64,000 bases of DNA. It comes from Nitrospira sp. UBA6493 (GTDB lineage Bacteria; Nitrospirota; Nitrospiria; Nitrospirales; Nitrospiraceae). The stretch spans positions 1-64,000 of the forward strand of contig DJMJ01000032.1 of NCBI GenBank assembly GCA_002435325.1, given 5' to 3'. Position numbers and translations under genes: made by a program. Of the stretch, positions 40,384-50,216 are shown in pieces (position 1 is the stretch's first letter; each line of letters starts with the position of its first letter). Below the pieces are notes generated by a model. The model searched no databases and was not told the DNA's origin. It worked only from the letters and a program-made list of their open reading frames with translations.

Positions 40384-42672
40384 CTAGAATCCAAACGTCT
40401 GCTTGAGACGCTCCCACAGTCCGCCGCCATGCACCTCGCAAAAAACCGTCGGCTCCGTCCCTTCAATAAACACTTCCGTCACCCGTTCGGGACATTGCGA
40501 CGTCGCCAACTGCCCGGTACGGGGATCGATCGTCCGTGAGATAATCCCTGTGGGCGCCTCAAAATCTGGGGCATCTTCCGGAACCAAATGGCGTGCCAAA
40601 GCCACCCAAATCGGCAATGCCGCTTGTGATCCCGTCAGCCGGATCGGCCGTTCATCATCGAATCCCACCCAAACGCCAATTACAAGGTCCGTCGTATAGC
40701 CGACGAACCAGGCATCGTGATAGCCATCCGTCGTCCCGGTTTTGCCAGCCACCGGCCCACGCAATCCAAGACTCCTTACTTTGGTACCGGTTCCGCGATC
40801 GACGACGCCCTTCAGGATTGAGGTCAGAAGATAGGCTTCCTGCGCGGAGGTCGCTTGCTGCCGATCCAGCACCGGGCTCCACAGCGTTTCGCCGGTGTCA
40901 CGCGTCACACGCGTCAACGCGACAGGCCGCACGACCACCCCCTCATCGGCCAATCCGCCGTAGGCAGCCGTGATCTCCAGCAAGGAGACCGATGCGCTCC
41001 CCAGCGCCACGGACAAATTCTCCGGCAACGCCCCTTGCAGGCCAAACCGGCGCAGCGTGGCAGTGAATTTCGACATCCCGACCGATTGGGCCGCCCGCAC
41101 CGCCGGAATGTTCAGCGACTGCTCCAGCGCCGCCCGCACCGTCACCGGACCGTGAAACTGCCGGTCGTAATTCTGCGGAGACCAGGGAGCCGCCCCGGCG
41201 TCGAATGTCACCGGCTCATCGGCCAGCAACGTCGCCGGCGTGAGCCCCGCCTCGCCTGCCGCGCGACTGGCCTCAAAGCCGGCCAAGTACACAAACGGTT
41301 TGAAGAGCGACCCGGCCTGCCGCCGCGCCTGCACTGCGCGATTGAATTGACTGGTCCGATAGTCACGTCCGCCCACCATGGCCAGCACATGGCCCGTACG
41401 CGCCTCCAGCACCAGCACCGCGCCTTGCAGCGGCGCCTCCCCTTGCGTCAACGCCGGATACGTGCGCTCCAGCTTGGCCAAGCCATTCAGCAGCGCCTCA
41501 GCCGCCAATTGCTGCACATGCGCATCGAGCGTGGAATACAGGCGCGCCCCTTCGGGAACGCCGGGCCCCATTCCCTCTTCCACCTGCCGCAGCAAGTAAT
41601 CGACAAAGTAGGGCGCATCCGTCAGCACATCTTGCGGCAGCGCCACCTGTACCGGACGATTGACCGCCTGCACCCACGCCTCGTCCGAAAGCAGTCCCTC
41701 TTCATGCAGCCGGCGCAGCACCACATTCCGCCGCTGCGTGGCCTGCTCCAGATTCTTTGTGGGGGAATAGGCATTGGGCCCCTTGATCAGTCCGGCAATC
41801 AGCGCAATTTCTTCGACGGATAAGGCATCGAGCGGCTTTCCAAAATACCGGTGCGCCGCTTCGCCGACGCCATAAATCGACACCGACCCGGCCTGGCCCA
41901 AATAAATTTCATTGAGATAGCTTTCGAGGATTTCCTCTTTCCGATACTTGCACTCCATCACCAACGCCGCGACCACCTCGCGCAGCTTCCGCTCCATCGT
42001 CCGCTGCGGGGAGTAGAAGAGATTCTTGGCCAGCTGCTGCGTAATCGTGCTGCCGCCCTGTACCACCCCGCCACGCGTCACATTGGCCCACAGCGCCCGG
42101 CCAACGGCCACAGGATCGATCCCATAGTGGGAAAAGAACCGGCGGTCTTCGACCGCCAACACCGTCTTGATCAGGACGGGCGGGATCTGGCGGTATGGAA
42201 TCCATTCACGAAGCTGGCGGGAGCTGCCGCGCATACCGCTCAACAAGGGCGGTTCGAGCAAGACAAAGGGAAGCGATTCCTCCTCTTGGACCGACAGGAC
42301 ATTGGCAATCACCCCGTCGGCAACGTCCAAACGCACATGCCGTGCAGGACTATGCGTATCCTCCTGCGCCCGGATGTACAGGTCAAATCCGGTGGGATCC
42401 GTCGCATAGTCACCGGGAGCCTGCACGGTGAGCACCTCCTGGTAGCCCAGCCGATGCAGCCGGTCGAGCAAACCCGATTCGGCCACATGCACACCGGGCT
42501 TGAGCAAAAACGGCGCGCCGTAAATCAGCAACGGCGGATGCTCATCGCTCTTGGGCAGCGCGAGGGTTGTCGCCAGCATCGCGCCATACCCAAGGAGCGT
42601 CAGACAGGCCAGCCCAAGAAGGGCTCCGACTCCACCCATTGTCCACTTCATCCAGCGGCCATGCAGGCGCAT
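40384..42672 (-). CDS. Class A penicillin-binding protein (PBP1b-like)
   Basis: A 762-residue bifunctional peptidoglycan synthase. After an N-terminal membrane helix (about 8-35) comes a UB2H-like domain, then glycosyltransferase family 51 with EDRRFFSHYGID and GGSTITQQLAKN, and a transpeptidase with AGSLFKPFVY (SxxK), QSLN (SxN) and GKTGTT (KTG). AAGGAG lies 7 nt before the ATG at 42672; an upstream GTG is less likely. The bactofilin gene 111 bp downstream may act with it in shaping the wall. Confidence 0.93.
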   Translation of the reverse strand: MRLHGRWMKWTMGGVGALLGLACLTLLGYGAMLATTLALPKSDEHPPLLIYGAPFLLKPGVHVAESGLLDRLHRLGYQEVLTVQAPGDYATDPTGFDLYIRAQEDTHSPARHVRLDVADGVIANVLSVQEEESLPFVLLEPPLLSGMRGSSRQLREWIPYRQIPPVLIKTVLAVEDRRFFSHYGIDPVAVGRALWANVTRGGVVQGGSTITQQLAKNLFYSPQRTMERKLREVVAALVMECKYRKEEILESYLNEIYLGQAGSVSIYGVGEAAHRYFGKPLDALSVEEIALIAGLIKGPNAYSPTKNLEQATQRRNVVLRRLHEEGLLSDEAWVQAVNRPVQVALPQDVLTDAPYFVDYLLRQVEEGMGPGVPEGARLYSTLDAHVQQLAAEALLNGLAKLERTYPALTQGEAPLQGAVLVLEARTGHVLAMVGGRDYRTSQFNRAVQARRQAGSLFKPFVYLAGFEASRAAGEAGLTPATLLADEPVTFDAGAAPWSPQNYDRQFHGPVTVRAALEQSLNIPAVRAAQSVGMSKFTATLRRFGLQGALPENLSVALGSASVSLLEITAAYGGLADEGVVVRPVALTRVTRDTGETLWSPVLDRQQATSAQEAYLLTSILKGVVDRGTGTKVRSLGLRGPVAGKTGTTDGYHDAWFVGYTTDLVIGVWVGFDDERPIRLTGSQAALPIWVALARHLVPEDAPDFEAPTGIISRTIDPRTGQLATSQCPERVTEVFIEGTEPTVFCEVHGGGLWERLKQTFGF

Positions 42673-42950
42673 CACCCTCTCCTTAGCGACCACGAACGCG
42701 CTGTCAGCGTCACTGAAGAATTCACTAGTCCGATAAATTCCTCGATGAGTTTCGTCTGGTTACCGGCGTCTTGAACTCTCATTGAATATTCAACCACTTG
42801 CACCATCACTCCTCTCTTTCGCATTGGATCATCGATCCCTCTCCCCCTCTTCCGAGGTAACTCGTCCGGGTCTTACAATTCTCGACGGATCCGCTATTCT
42901 CATGTGGACATCGAATACGTGTTCGGAACTTTCACCATAAGGAGCATGAC
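42673..42950. promoter_or_regulatory. Divergent spacer with promoter for the zinc-ribbon gene
   Basis: TTACAA (42873-42878), 16-nt spacer and TATTCT (42895-42900) form a promoter for the rightward gene, with a start near 42907 and a leader of about 43 nt. The rest of the 278 bp holds no gene. Confidence 0.45.
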
Positions 42951-43202
42951 ATGACCTGTTCACGCTGCTGCGGCCTGATGATCAAGGACCATTATATGGA
43001 CCATGAGGGCACCTCCGGCTACACTTGGATGAGTGCCTGGCGCTGCATGAATTGCGGCCATGTCCACGACACGACCATCGAGCGAAACCGCCGGACCCCG
43101 CAGGCTCACACACCGGCACTGGTCATGATGAGCACCGACTCCGACTACACCGATGAAGACGTCCATTTGGGAGCGGAAACGATCGTCGCCCAGGCGGCCT
43201 GA
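42951..43202 (+). CDS. Small zinc-ribbon protein
   Basis: An 83-residue protein with a zinc ribbon made of CSRCC (Cys3, Cys6, Cys7) and CMNC (about 32-35), the latter in WRCMNCGHVHD. The tail (about 45-83) is acidic and flexible. AAGGAG lies 6 nt before the ATG; an ATG 6 bp upstream runs into a stop at once. The next gene is a receiver domain 41 bp downstream, so both may be one transcript. Function unknown. Confidence 0.7.
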   Translation: MTCSRCCGLMIKDHYMDHEGTSGYTWMSAWRCMNCGHVHDTTIERNRRTPQAHTPALVMMSTDSDYTDEDVHLGAETIVAQAA

Positions 43203-43243
43203 GCACATCATCTTCGTGACGGATTATCCAGGGAGCATCTGAC

Positions 43244-43606
43244 ATGGCCTCGATTCTCATCGTAGACGACGAAGAACCCATTCGGCAGCTCCTTCGCTCC
43301 ATACTGGAAGGGGATGGCCATCAGGTGCTCGAAGCAGCCGACGGACAGGAAGGGCTCACCCTCTATCGCCAAGCGCCGACCGATCTGGTGATCACAGACA
43401 TCGTGATGCCCGAACGGGACGGCATGGAAGTCACCCTCGAACTCACACGCGAGTTTCTGGACGCCAAAGTCATCGCCATGACCGGCGCTTCGGGCGGACA
43501 AAACTTTCTCAACGTCGCCAAACTCTTCGGCGCCCGTCAGCTACTCCAAAAGCCGTTTGGCCTCCAAGATGTCCGTACCGCGGTCAATTATACGCTGACG
43601 CATTAG
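43244..43606 (+). CDS. Single-domain response regulator
   Basis: A 120-residue stand-alone receiver: ILIVDDEEPIR with the acidic pair, the acceptor Asp in LVITDIVMPERDG (about 52), the switch Thr in IAMTGAS and the Lys in LQKPF. There is no output domain. GGGAG lies 10 nt before the ATG. It is one of three such receivers in the window, which may serve the hybrid kinase at 17285 or others. Confidence 0.92.
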   Translation: MASILIVDDEEPIRQLLRSILEGDGHQVLEAADGQEGLTLYRQAPTDLVITDIVMPERDGMEVTLELTREFLDAKVIAMTGASGGQNFLNVAKLFGARQLLQKPFGLQDVRTAVNYTLTH

Positions 43607-43740
43607 CCCCGGCACGCCCTAGCCAGGAACAACCCATCCTTGCTACACTGATGGGTAGAGAAACCCTCTCCCAACTCGGGACTGCTCTCCACGACAACAT
43701 CTGTTGCCTCGTCACCGAATAACACTCGACGGGATTGTCT

Positions 43741-45564
43741 ATGCCACCCACCATGCTCTTGAGTTGCGAATCCATCAGCAAAAGCTACGGCGTGAAGCCG
43801 CTCTTTGCCGACTTGTCAATCGGATTGGCCGAAGGCGACCATGTCGGCCTGATCGGCCCGAACGGATCCGGGAAATCCACGCTCCTGAAAATTCTAGCCG
43901 GAATCGAAGACCCCGACGACGGCACCCGCTCGGTTCGCCGCCATGTCCGCATCGGCTACGTCCCCCAAGAGCCCTCGTTCCCCCAGGACCTGACCATCGA
44001 AGAGGTGCTTGCGCAGGTGTTGCGAGACGACGGGCTCGATCCGCACGAAGAAAGCAGCCGTATCACCCGCGCGCTGAGTCTCGGCGAGTTTCCGAATGCC
44101 GAGCAAACCGTCCGCACCCTGTCCGGCGGCTGGAAAAAACGCCTCGCCATCGCCCAATCCCTGCTCCTGGAGCCGGATGTGCTGATGATGGACGAGCCCA
44201 CCAACCATCTCGATGTCGAAGGCATCCTGTGGCTGGAGCGCGTGCTGAGAGCGGAATCCCGCGCCTTTCTCGTCGTCAGCCACGACCGGCGATTTCTCGA
44301 ATCGGTCGCCGGACGCATGATCGAGCTCAGCCGCGTTTACCCCAACGGGGTCTTCGAAGCCAAAGGCCGCTACAGCGACTTCCTGGAACAGCGCGATGCC
44401 GCGCTGCAGGCGCAGGCCAACGAACATGCGACGCTCGCCAACAAGGTGCGGCGCGAAGTCGAATGGCTACGGCGAGGGCCGAAAGCCCGCACGACGAAAG
44501 CCAAGGCCCGCATCGACTCGGCCGGCCAGTTGATCGACGCGCTCGCCGAGAGCGAGACACGCAAGGAATCGGCCCCGGCGGGCATCGACTTCACGGCGTC
44601 AGGCCGCAGGTCGAAACAATTGATCGTCGCCCAGCAACTGACCAAAGCGCTCGGGACTAAGAAGATCGTGACCGATCTGGACCTCATCCTGGGCCCCGGG
44701 CAACGATTGGGCCTGCTGGGCCCCAACGGCAGCGGGAAATCCACGCTCATGAAGTTGCTCTCCGGCGCCCTGGCCCCCGATGCCGGGACCGTCACGCGCG
44801 CAGACAAGCTCCGCATCGTCAGCTTCGAACAACACCGGGACTCCTTAGACCAAAACGCGACCCTCCGCCGCTCCCTGGCCCCGTCCGGAGGGGATGCGGT
44901 CGTCTATCAGGATCGCTCCGTCCATCTCGTCTCCTGGGCCAAGCGCTTTTTATTTCGGCCAGAACAACTGGACCTCCCCGTGTCCCGTCTGTCCGGCGGC
45001 GAGCAGGCCCGCCTCCTGATCGCCCGTCTCATGCTCCAACCAGCCGATGTGCTGATGCTCGACGAACCGACAAACGATTTGGACATCCCCACACTCGATG
45101 TACTGGAAGACAGCCTCTTGGAATTTCCCGGCGCCCTCGTGCTCGTCACGCACGACCGCTGGCTGCTCGACCGCGTTTCCACCATGCTGCTGGCGCTGGA
45201 CGGCGAAGGGAAAGCCGAATGGTTTGCCGACTTCGCCCAGTGGGAAGCAGCCCAGGGCCGGAGCGCCACGTCGGAGTTTGGCCCAACCCCGACACGCTCC
45301 AGCGGGAATGCCGGTCCGCGCGTGAAACCAGTCCGGAAGGGCTTGTCCTACGCCGAGCAAAAAGAATGGGACAAGATGGAAGCCATGATCGAAAAGGCCG
45401 AGGCCGCCGTCGTCGCGAGCCAGAAAGCCACGGAAGATCCCGCCGTCATGTCCAACGCCGGAGAGCTTCGCACCCGCTATGAAGCGCTGGAAGCTGCAAG
45501 GACCTCTGTCGAACGCCTCTACGCCCGCTGGGCGGAGCTGGAAACAAAGCGGGCGCAATCCTGA
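43741..45564 (+). CDS. uup: ABC-F family ATPase, Uup-like
   Basis: A 607-residue ABC-F protein. Domain 1 has GPNGSGKST, LSGGW and LMMDEPTNHLD; domain 2 has GPNGSGKST, LSGGE and LMLDEPTNDLD. The linker (about 215-260) is charged, and the C-terminal region KGLSYAEQKEWDKMEAMIE is the signature of Uup coiled-coil domains, which bind DNA or ribosomes. Uup affects transposon excision and ribosome assembly in E. coli. The start at 43741 lacks a ribosome site. It differs from the YheS-like protein at 537 in linker and tail, so they are not recent copies. Confidence 0.88.
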   Translation: MPPTMLLSCESISKSYGVKPLFADLSIGLAEGDHVGLIGPNGSGKSTLLKILAGIEDPDDGTRSVRRHVRIGYVPQEPSFPQDLTIEEVLAQVLRDDGLDPHEESSRITRALSLGEFPNAEQTVRTLSGGWKKRLAIAQSLLLEPDVLMMDEPTNHLDVEGILWLERVLRAESRAFLVVSHDRRFLESVAGRMIELSRVYPNGVFEAKGRYSDFLEQRDAALQAQANEHATLANKVRREVEWLRRGPKARTTKAKARIDSAGQLIDALAESETRKESAPAGIDFTASGRRSKQLIVAQQLTKALGTKKIVTDLDLILGPGQRLGLLGPNGSGKSTLMKLLSGALAPDAGTVTRADKLRIVSFEQHRDSLDQNATLRRSLAPSGGDAVVYQDRSVHLVSWAKRFLFRPEQLDLPVSRLSGGEQARLLIARLMLQPADVLMLDEPTNDLDIPTLDVLEDSLLEFPGALVLVTHDRWLLDRVSTMLLALDGEGKAEWFADFAQWEAAQGRSATSEFGPTPTRSSGNAGPRVKPVRKGLSYAEQKEWDKMEAMIEKAEAAVVASQKATEDPAVMSNAGELRTRYEALEAARTSVERLYARWAELETKRAQS

Positions 45565-45575
45565 TCCGCACCATC

Positions 45576-46994
45576 TCAGCGTCCGGGCCTCACTTCCAAC
45601 CCAGGCAAGAAAGAGCCGACCGCCATTCCGGCTACCGCAGCGAGCAATCCCACCAGTTGCGGCGGCCACACGGCATCGGGGGGACTGAGCAATTCAAGGA
45701 CTAGCCACGTCACCAACCCGGCAGCAATGGCAACGACGGCGCCTTGCGTCGTCGCCTTGGGCCAATACAGCCCGGCGAGCAACGGGATGAAGGCTACCAC
45801 CAGCGTCACTTTGTAGGTGTTCACGACCAGCTTGTAGATGCTGGCGTCAGACCAGAGGGCAATCGCCAACACCACTCCGGCAAACCCCACCAACACGACA
45901 CGCATCAACCGGAGAAACTCCGAATCGTTGAGCCCGGGCATCAGCTGCTTCAACACATTTTCACTGAGCGCCACGGACGGCGCCAGCAGCGTCGCGCTGG
46001 AACAGCTCATCACCGCCGACAACACCGCCCCGAAAAAGAGTATCTGCGCGGCGATCGGCGTATGCTCAAGAATCAGGGTCGGCAGGATCAGCTGCGAGTC
46101 GGTTTCCAAGAGGGCGAGAAAGCGCGCCGGATCGACCAGCGTCGCGGCATAGGCCAGAAACATCGGCACGAAACAAAACGCAAAATAGAGACTCCCGCCC
46201 AGCAACGAGCCGCGTACGGCCGTCGCTTCGTTTTTCGCCGACGTAATCCGCTGAAACACATCCTGCTGCGGGATGGACCCGAACATCATCGTCACCCAGG
46301 CGCCGATAAACGGAATCCAGGCGTTCACATTCGCGGGAGGAAAGAAGTCCAGCTTGCCGGCCTGGGCCGCATGGGCCACCACCGTTTCGACTCCGCCGGC
46401 CAAGCCGCTAATGATCGACCCAATGTAGAGCAGCCCGCCCATGATGACGGTAATCTGCACAAAATCCAGAACAGCCACCGAGAACATCCCGCCGAACGTC
46501 GTATAGGTCAGCACGATCACCGCGCCGACGATCATCCCGAGCGACTGGCTGATGCCTCCCTCGCTGACCACATTCAGAACCAGCCCCAGCACCTTGAACT
46601 GCGCCGCTACCCACCCGAGGTACGAGGCCACCACGGCCAGCGTACAGAGCACTTCGACGGTCCGGCTGTACCGGATCCGGTAGAAATCGCCGACCGTCAG
46701 CAGATTCATCCGATAAAACCGGGGCGCGAAGAACAGCCCGGCAAGGATGAGGCAGAGACTGGAGCCAAAGGGGTCGGCGACGACGCCGCGCAATCCGTCC
46801 TTCACAAACGTTGCCGAAATGCCGAGCACGGCTTCCGCGCCGAACCACGTGGCAAAGACCGTCGCAGTCACCACCGGCAGAGGCAAACTGCGGCCGGCCA
46901 CCGCAAAGTCCTTCGTGTTATGCACACGTGTTGCGGCGTACAGCCCGATGCCCACAGAAATCAGTAGATAGAGAATGACGAATCCGAGAAGCAT
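45576..46994 (-). CDS. Sodium:solute symporter (SSS family)
   Basis: A 472-residue membrane protein with about 13 helices. Family marks are FAVAGRSLPLPVVTATVFATWFGA in outline (residues 33-56), the YTTFGGMFSV segment and QQDVFQRITSAKN (the SSS signature region). Substrates of this family include sugars, amino acids and organic acids; the exact one cannot be told. The start was put at 46994, directly before TM1. A longer frame would overlap a PilZ gene that ends at 47108, so it is rejected; an ATG at 47060 remains possible. Confidence 0.85.
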   Translation of the reverse strand: MLLGFVILYLLISVGIGLYAATRVHNTKDFAVAGRSLPLPVVTATVFATWFGAEAVLGISATFVKDGLRGVVADPFGSSLCLILAGLFFAPRFYRMNLLTVGDFYRIRYSRTVEVLCTLAVVASYLGWVAAQFKVLGLVLNVVSEGGISQSLGMIVGAVIVLTYTTFGGMFSVAVLDFVQITVIMGGLLYIGSIISGLAGGVETVVAHAAQAGKLDFFPPANVNAWIPFIGAWVTMMFGSIPQQDVFQRITSAKNEATAVRGSLLGGSLYFAFCFVPMFLAYAATLVDPARFLALLETDSQLILPTLILEHTPIAAQILFFGAVLSAVMSCSSATLLAPSVALSENVLKQLMPGLNDSEFLRLMRVVLVGFAGVVLAIALWSDASIYKLVVNTYKVTLVVAFIPLLAGLYWPKATTQGAVVAIAAGLVTWLVLELLSPPDAVWPPQLVGLLAAVAGMAVGSFLPGLEVRPGR

Positions 46995-47107
46995 GGAGCC
47001 CGCCCAGTATGGATAGGTGGCGGGATTGTAACCAGGCCGCTGCGAGGGCGCAACGGGCATGCGATCGCGAAGGGAACGGCGAGGAGGTGGAGCGCGCGCG
47101 CGGCGCG

Positions 47108-47524
47108 TTACACGGAGCTTGTCGAATGAGAGGAGTGATGAATCCACCCGGTCTGGGACAATCCGACGGTCAGCCGGCAGCCAACCAGCACCATCGGCTC
47201 TCCCGTTTCGATCTGAATCGGACGGGTCCACCGCACGTGATACACCATCATAGAACGTAGCCAGCCAAGTTTCGTGCTATGCACTTCAATCAACTGATTA
47301 ACCCGTGGAGCGTCTCGCATCATAAGCAAGATGCCATGGGCACTGCGGTTGACCGTCACTAACTGCCCTTCGCAAATCGCAACTATCCCGTTCGGATCCT
47401 GCTCGCAAATCTCGTAGGCACAACAATGGCAATCCTCAATCCTGGCTTCTTGCCGGCGATTGTAGCCCCCGGTCTGATTGTTGCGCTCTGTCTTCAAATC
47501 CATCGTAAAGGGATCAGTTGTCAT
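47108..47524 (-). CDS. PilZ-domain-like protein
   Basis: A 138-residue protein with NRRQEAR (about 22-28) and VNRSAHGILL (about 57-66), fitting the RxxxR and (D/N)xSxxG motifs of PilZ, so cyclic di-GMP binding is likely. Four cysteines in EDCHCCAYEIC (about 31-41) are unusual and could bind a metal or respond to redox. A hairpin covers the ribosome site next to the ATG. The last codons are encoded by the CATTCGACAAGCTC-type sequence that is often seen in repeats. Confidence 0.65.
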   Translation of the reverse strand: MTTDPFTMDLKTERNNQTGGYNRRQEARIEDCHCCAYEICEQDPNGIVAICEGQLVTVNRSAHGILLMMRDAPRVNQLIEVHSTKLGWLRSMMVYHVRWTRPIQIETGEPMVLVGCRLTVGLSQTGWIHHSSHSTSSV

Positions 47525-47545
47525 ACCTGGTTTATCGCACCAGGT
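47525..47545 (-). promoter_or_regulatory. Hairpin abutting the PilZ start codon
   Basis: ACCTGG (47525-47530) and CCAGGT (47540-47545) form a 6-bp stem with a 9-nt loop. On the minus strand the second arm CCAGGT holds the only AGG ribosome-site-like bases and touches the ATG at 47524. Confidence 0.35.
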
Positions 47546-47889
47546 CACCCATCAAACACCCCAACACAGGAAGTAGAAAGCAAAGGCTATACCTCGTACC
47601 GGCCCATTCCACATCCTCCATATTTCAGGGGAATTGTCGCCATATCCGTACCCGTGAGTCTTTAATCGCCGGACCGCACTGAAGGGAAAAGACTTCATCT
47701 GAGAGGTCTGAATGTCCTCACTCCCCTCCATCTTATCTTATGAACATTTCGCAACGTCAGAAGCCCACCCCCCCGAGCTTGCCGATGCGCTGGCCCACAG
47801 GCAACAAGAGCAGAGATCTTTCCCCGCCCCCGTCGCCTGTGCCACAATCCACCCATTCATTCCTCTTTATTCCGCTCGAGAGGCACGCC
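47546..47889. other. Divergent spacer of the PilZ and HEAT-repeat genes
   Basis: 344 bp without a gene. Plus-strand frames here are open but lack ribosome sites. No firm promoter was found; both flanking genes must be started from it. Confidence 0.4.
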
Positions 47890-49008
47890 ATGACCATGAC
47901 ACACAATCCCATCAACGGCACGAGTCATCCTCGGATGTTGGGCATCATCGCCATCGGTACCCTGCTCACCTGGCTCACGCCAGACAGCGGCTACGCGAGG
48001 AAAGAACTCCTCACCCCGGAAGAAAAAACCCAGCAAGCCAAGGCCGACCGCATTCATCTGGACACCCTCGCCCTCACCAGCCATGGGCCCATCGATACCA
48101 ACGCGCTCACGAAGGCCGCCACCGCGCGGCTGGCACAACTCGGCTACCGGACGGTCGCCGATCCGGCACAGCCGCATGAGGCTGTGGTGAAGATCAAATG
48201 TGAGGAATTGAAAACCTGGGAAGGCACAGGACGTTCCGGCGGTGATGCCGACATGGTGGATGCCGCCGTGCGCTTGTGGAAAGGACCCGCCTGCCAAATC
48301 TCCTATCGCTTTGGGGCCCGCTGGGCCGACTGGCGTCACGAAGTCCGCACAGAGTTCGTCAACCCGCAGGAAGCCGCACGTCAGGCTGGCCAAGCCGATG
48401 CCGGAACCTACGCCATCATGCAGCTCATTGAGCGAATTCAGGCAGACCCGTTCCCCTTCCTCCTCGCCGCCGAGTGGGGACAATCGTCACGTCTGATCAC
48501 CGCGCTGGACGCGGCGGGCACTACTGCGCCGCAGAAGCAATTGGTGATCGGATTACTGGGCAATATGCTTGCCATCGACGCAATTCCGCGTCTGACGGGT
48601 GCACTACAGGATCCCGACCCCGCCGTCGCCAAGGCCGCCGCCACCGCATTGGGGACGATCGGCCATGAAGATGGTATTCCCGCCCTGCTCAGCATCTTTA
48701 AGTCAGGCACAGCAGAGCAGCATCAAGCGGCGGCAGCCGGGTTGGGGCGCCTCGCGCCCCTGCACCCGAATAGCGAGATTGTCCCGACGCTGCTGACCGC
48801 CCTCCCGAACGAACCGGTCCGGACCCAGATCGTGTTAGCCCGCGCCTTGGGCAAAACGACCGATCGGCGAGTCCTGGAGCCATTGCGGGCGCTCCATCGC
48901 TCGGTGCTGAAAGAAGCGCGCGCCGACAGCACCCCGGAACTCAAGGAACTGCTCGCGACGCTGGGCATCGCGCTCGACGGCTTCGACGGCGTCCATACTG
49001 AAGAGTGA
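47890..49008 (+). CDS. Exported HEAT-repeat protein
   Basis: A 372-residue protein with a signal peptide (about 18-38, LGIIAIGTLLTWLTPDSGYA). The middle has a beta-rich region with three cysteines; the C-terminal half (about 190-340) has four to five HEAT-like repeats, for example IPRLTGALQDPDPAVAKAAATALGTIG in outline (about 230-256) and the next IPALLSIF. HEAT repeats serve as protein-binding surfaces. GAGAGG lies 6 nt before the ATG at 47890. Partners are unknown. Confidence 0.75.
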   Translation: MTMTHNPINGTSHPRMLGIIAIGTLLTWLTPDSGYARKELLTPEEKTQQAKADRIHLDTLALTSHGPIDTNALTKAATARLAQLGYRTVADPAQPHEAVVKIKCEELKTWEGTGRSGGDADMVDAAVRLWKGPACQISYRFGARWADWRHEVRTEFVNPQEAARQAGQADAGTYAIMQLIERIQADPFPFLLAAEWGQSSRLITALDAAGTTAPQKQLVIGLLGNMLAIDAIPRLTGALQDPDPAVAKAAATALGTIGHEDGIPALLSIFKSGTAEQHQAAAAGLGRLAPLHPNSEIVPTLLTALPNEPVRTQIVLARALGKTTDRRVLEPLRALHRSVLKEARADSTPELKELLATLGIALDGFDGVHTEE

Positions 49009-49090
49009 GCCTGCCGGGCTGTCGGTCGATAGCCTGCCCGCGTGCTCGGACCTGGCGAGAGGAGTATACTGATACTACGCGAGGTCTCAC

Positions 49091-50179
49091 ATGCATCGAG
49101 TCCTTGTCCTTGGAGCGGGAAAAATCGGTTCGTTGGTTGCCTGCCTCCTCTCCCAAGAGGGCGGCTACGAGATCCATTTAGGCGATGTACACCTTGACGC
49201 GCCTCTGCGTCTCGTCGATGAGCTCGACCTCCAGCATGTCACCCCCGCCCTCCTCGACGTGCGGCACCCCGATGCGGTCAGCACATTCCTGTCGACCAAT
49301 CCAGTGGATGCCATCGTGTCCAGCCTGCCCTATTTCTGCAACCCGGCCGTCGCGGGACTCGCGCTGACCCATGGTACGCACTATTTCGATCTCACCGAGG
49401 ACATCGAAGTCACCAGTCAGATCCGTATCCTGAGTGCCGGCGCCAAACAGGCTTTCATGCCCCAATGCGGATTGGCGCCCGGCTTTATCAGCATCGTCGC
49501 GCACGACCTGATGACCCATTTCGAGACTCTGGACACGGTAAAAATGCGGGTGGGCGCCTTGCCGGTCCACCCCAGCAACGCGCTGAAGTATTCCCTCACC
49601 TGGTCCACCGACGGGCTCATCAACGAATACGGCAATCTCTGTTACGGGATTGAAAAGGGCGAGAAAGTTCCGCTGCAACCGCTGGAAGGCTATGAAACGA
49701 TCGAGCTGGACGGGCTGCTGTACGAAGCCTTCAACACCTCGGGAGGACTGGGCACGTTAGCGGACAGCTATGCGGGCAAGGTCCAGACGATGAACTACAA
49801 AACCCTCCGCTATCCCGGCCACTGCGAAAAAATTCATCTCCTGATGAAAGATCTGAAACTGAACGAGGATCGCGAGACGCTTAAACGCGTGCTCGAACAT
49901 GCCATTCCGCAAACCCTGCAGGATGTGGTGTTGATTTACGCCTCCGTGACCGGCACCAAGGACGGCGGGTTTTTCGAAGAAAATTACGTCAAGAAGATTT
50001 ACCCCCAATGTATCAAGGGGAAACTCTGGTCGGCGATCCAGGTCACCACCGCCTCCAGCATTTGCTGCGTTATGGATCTCGTCTTAAAGAACCCGGCACG
50101 GCACCACGGATTCATCACGCAGGAATCGGTGCCGTTGAAAGATTTTTTAGCCAACGGCTTTGGCGCCTGTTTCCGATAA
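49091..50179 (+). CDS. Saccharopine dehydrogenase family protein
   Basis: A 362-residue NAD(P)-binding protein. VLVLGAGKIGSLVACLL (4-20) is the Rossmann loop; GDVHLDAP, the VDAIVSSLPYF segment and CGLAPGFISIVAHDL are typical of saccharopine dehydrogenase/reductase-like enzymes. In lysine breakdown, such enzymes form alpha-aminoadipate semialdehyde from saccharopine. The next gene is an ALDH7-like dehydrogenase that would use that aldehyde, so the assignment to lysine catabolism is plausible. The ATG is 37 bp before the ALDH gene's start region; TATACT at 49065 may be a -10. Confidence 0.8.
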   Translation: MHRVLVLGAGKIGSLVACLLSQEGGYEIHLGDVHLDAPLRLVDELDLQHVTPALLDVRHPDAVSTFLSTNPVDAIVSSLPYFCNPAVAGLALTHGTHYFDLTEDIEVTSQIRILSAGAKQAFMPQCGLAPGFISIVAHDLMTHFETLDTVKMRVGALPVHPSNALKYSLTWSTDGLINEYGNLCYGIEKGEKVPLQPLEGYETIELDGLLYEAFNTSGGLGTLADSYAGKVQTMNYKTLRYPGHCEKIHLLMKDLKLNEDRETLKRVLEHAIPQTLQDVVLIYASVTGTKDGGFFEENYVKKIYPQCIKGKLWSAIQVTTASSICCVMDLVLKNPARHHGFITQESVPLKDFLANGFGACFR

Positions 50180-50216
50180 GTCCGAGACCGCCATCGCTCA
50201 ACGACTAGGGAGATTG

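Noticed and set aside
45744..46967. 407-codon frame opposite the symporter gene
   Set aside because: Arg/His-rich shadow of the hydrophobic symporter codons.
47061..47231. N-terminal extension of the sodium symporter
   Set aside because: It would overlap the PilZ gene that ends at 47108 and encodes a low-complexity Arg/Pro stretch with an SFDKLR-type repeat translation.
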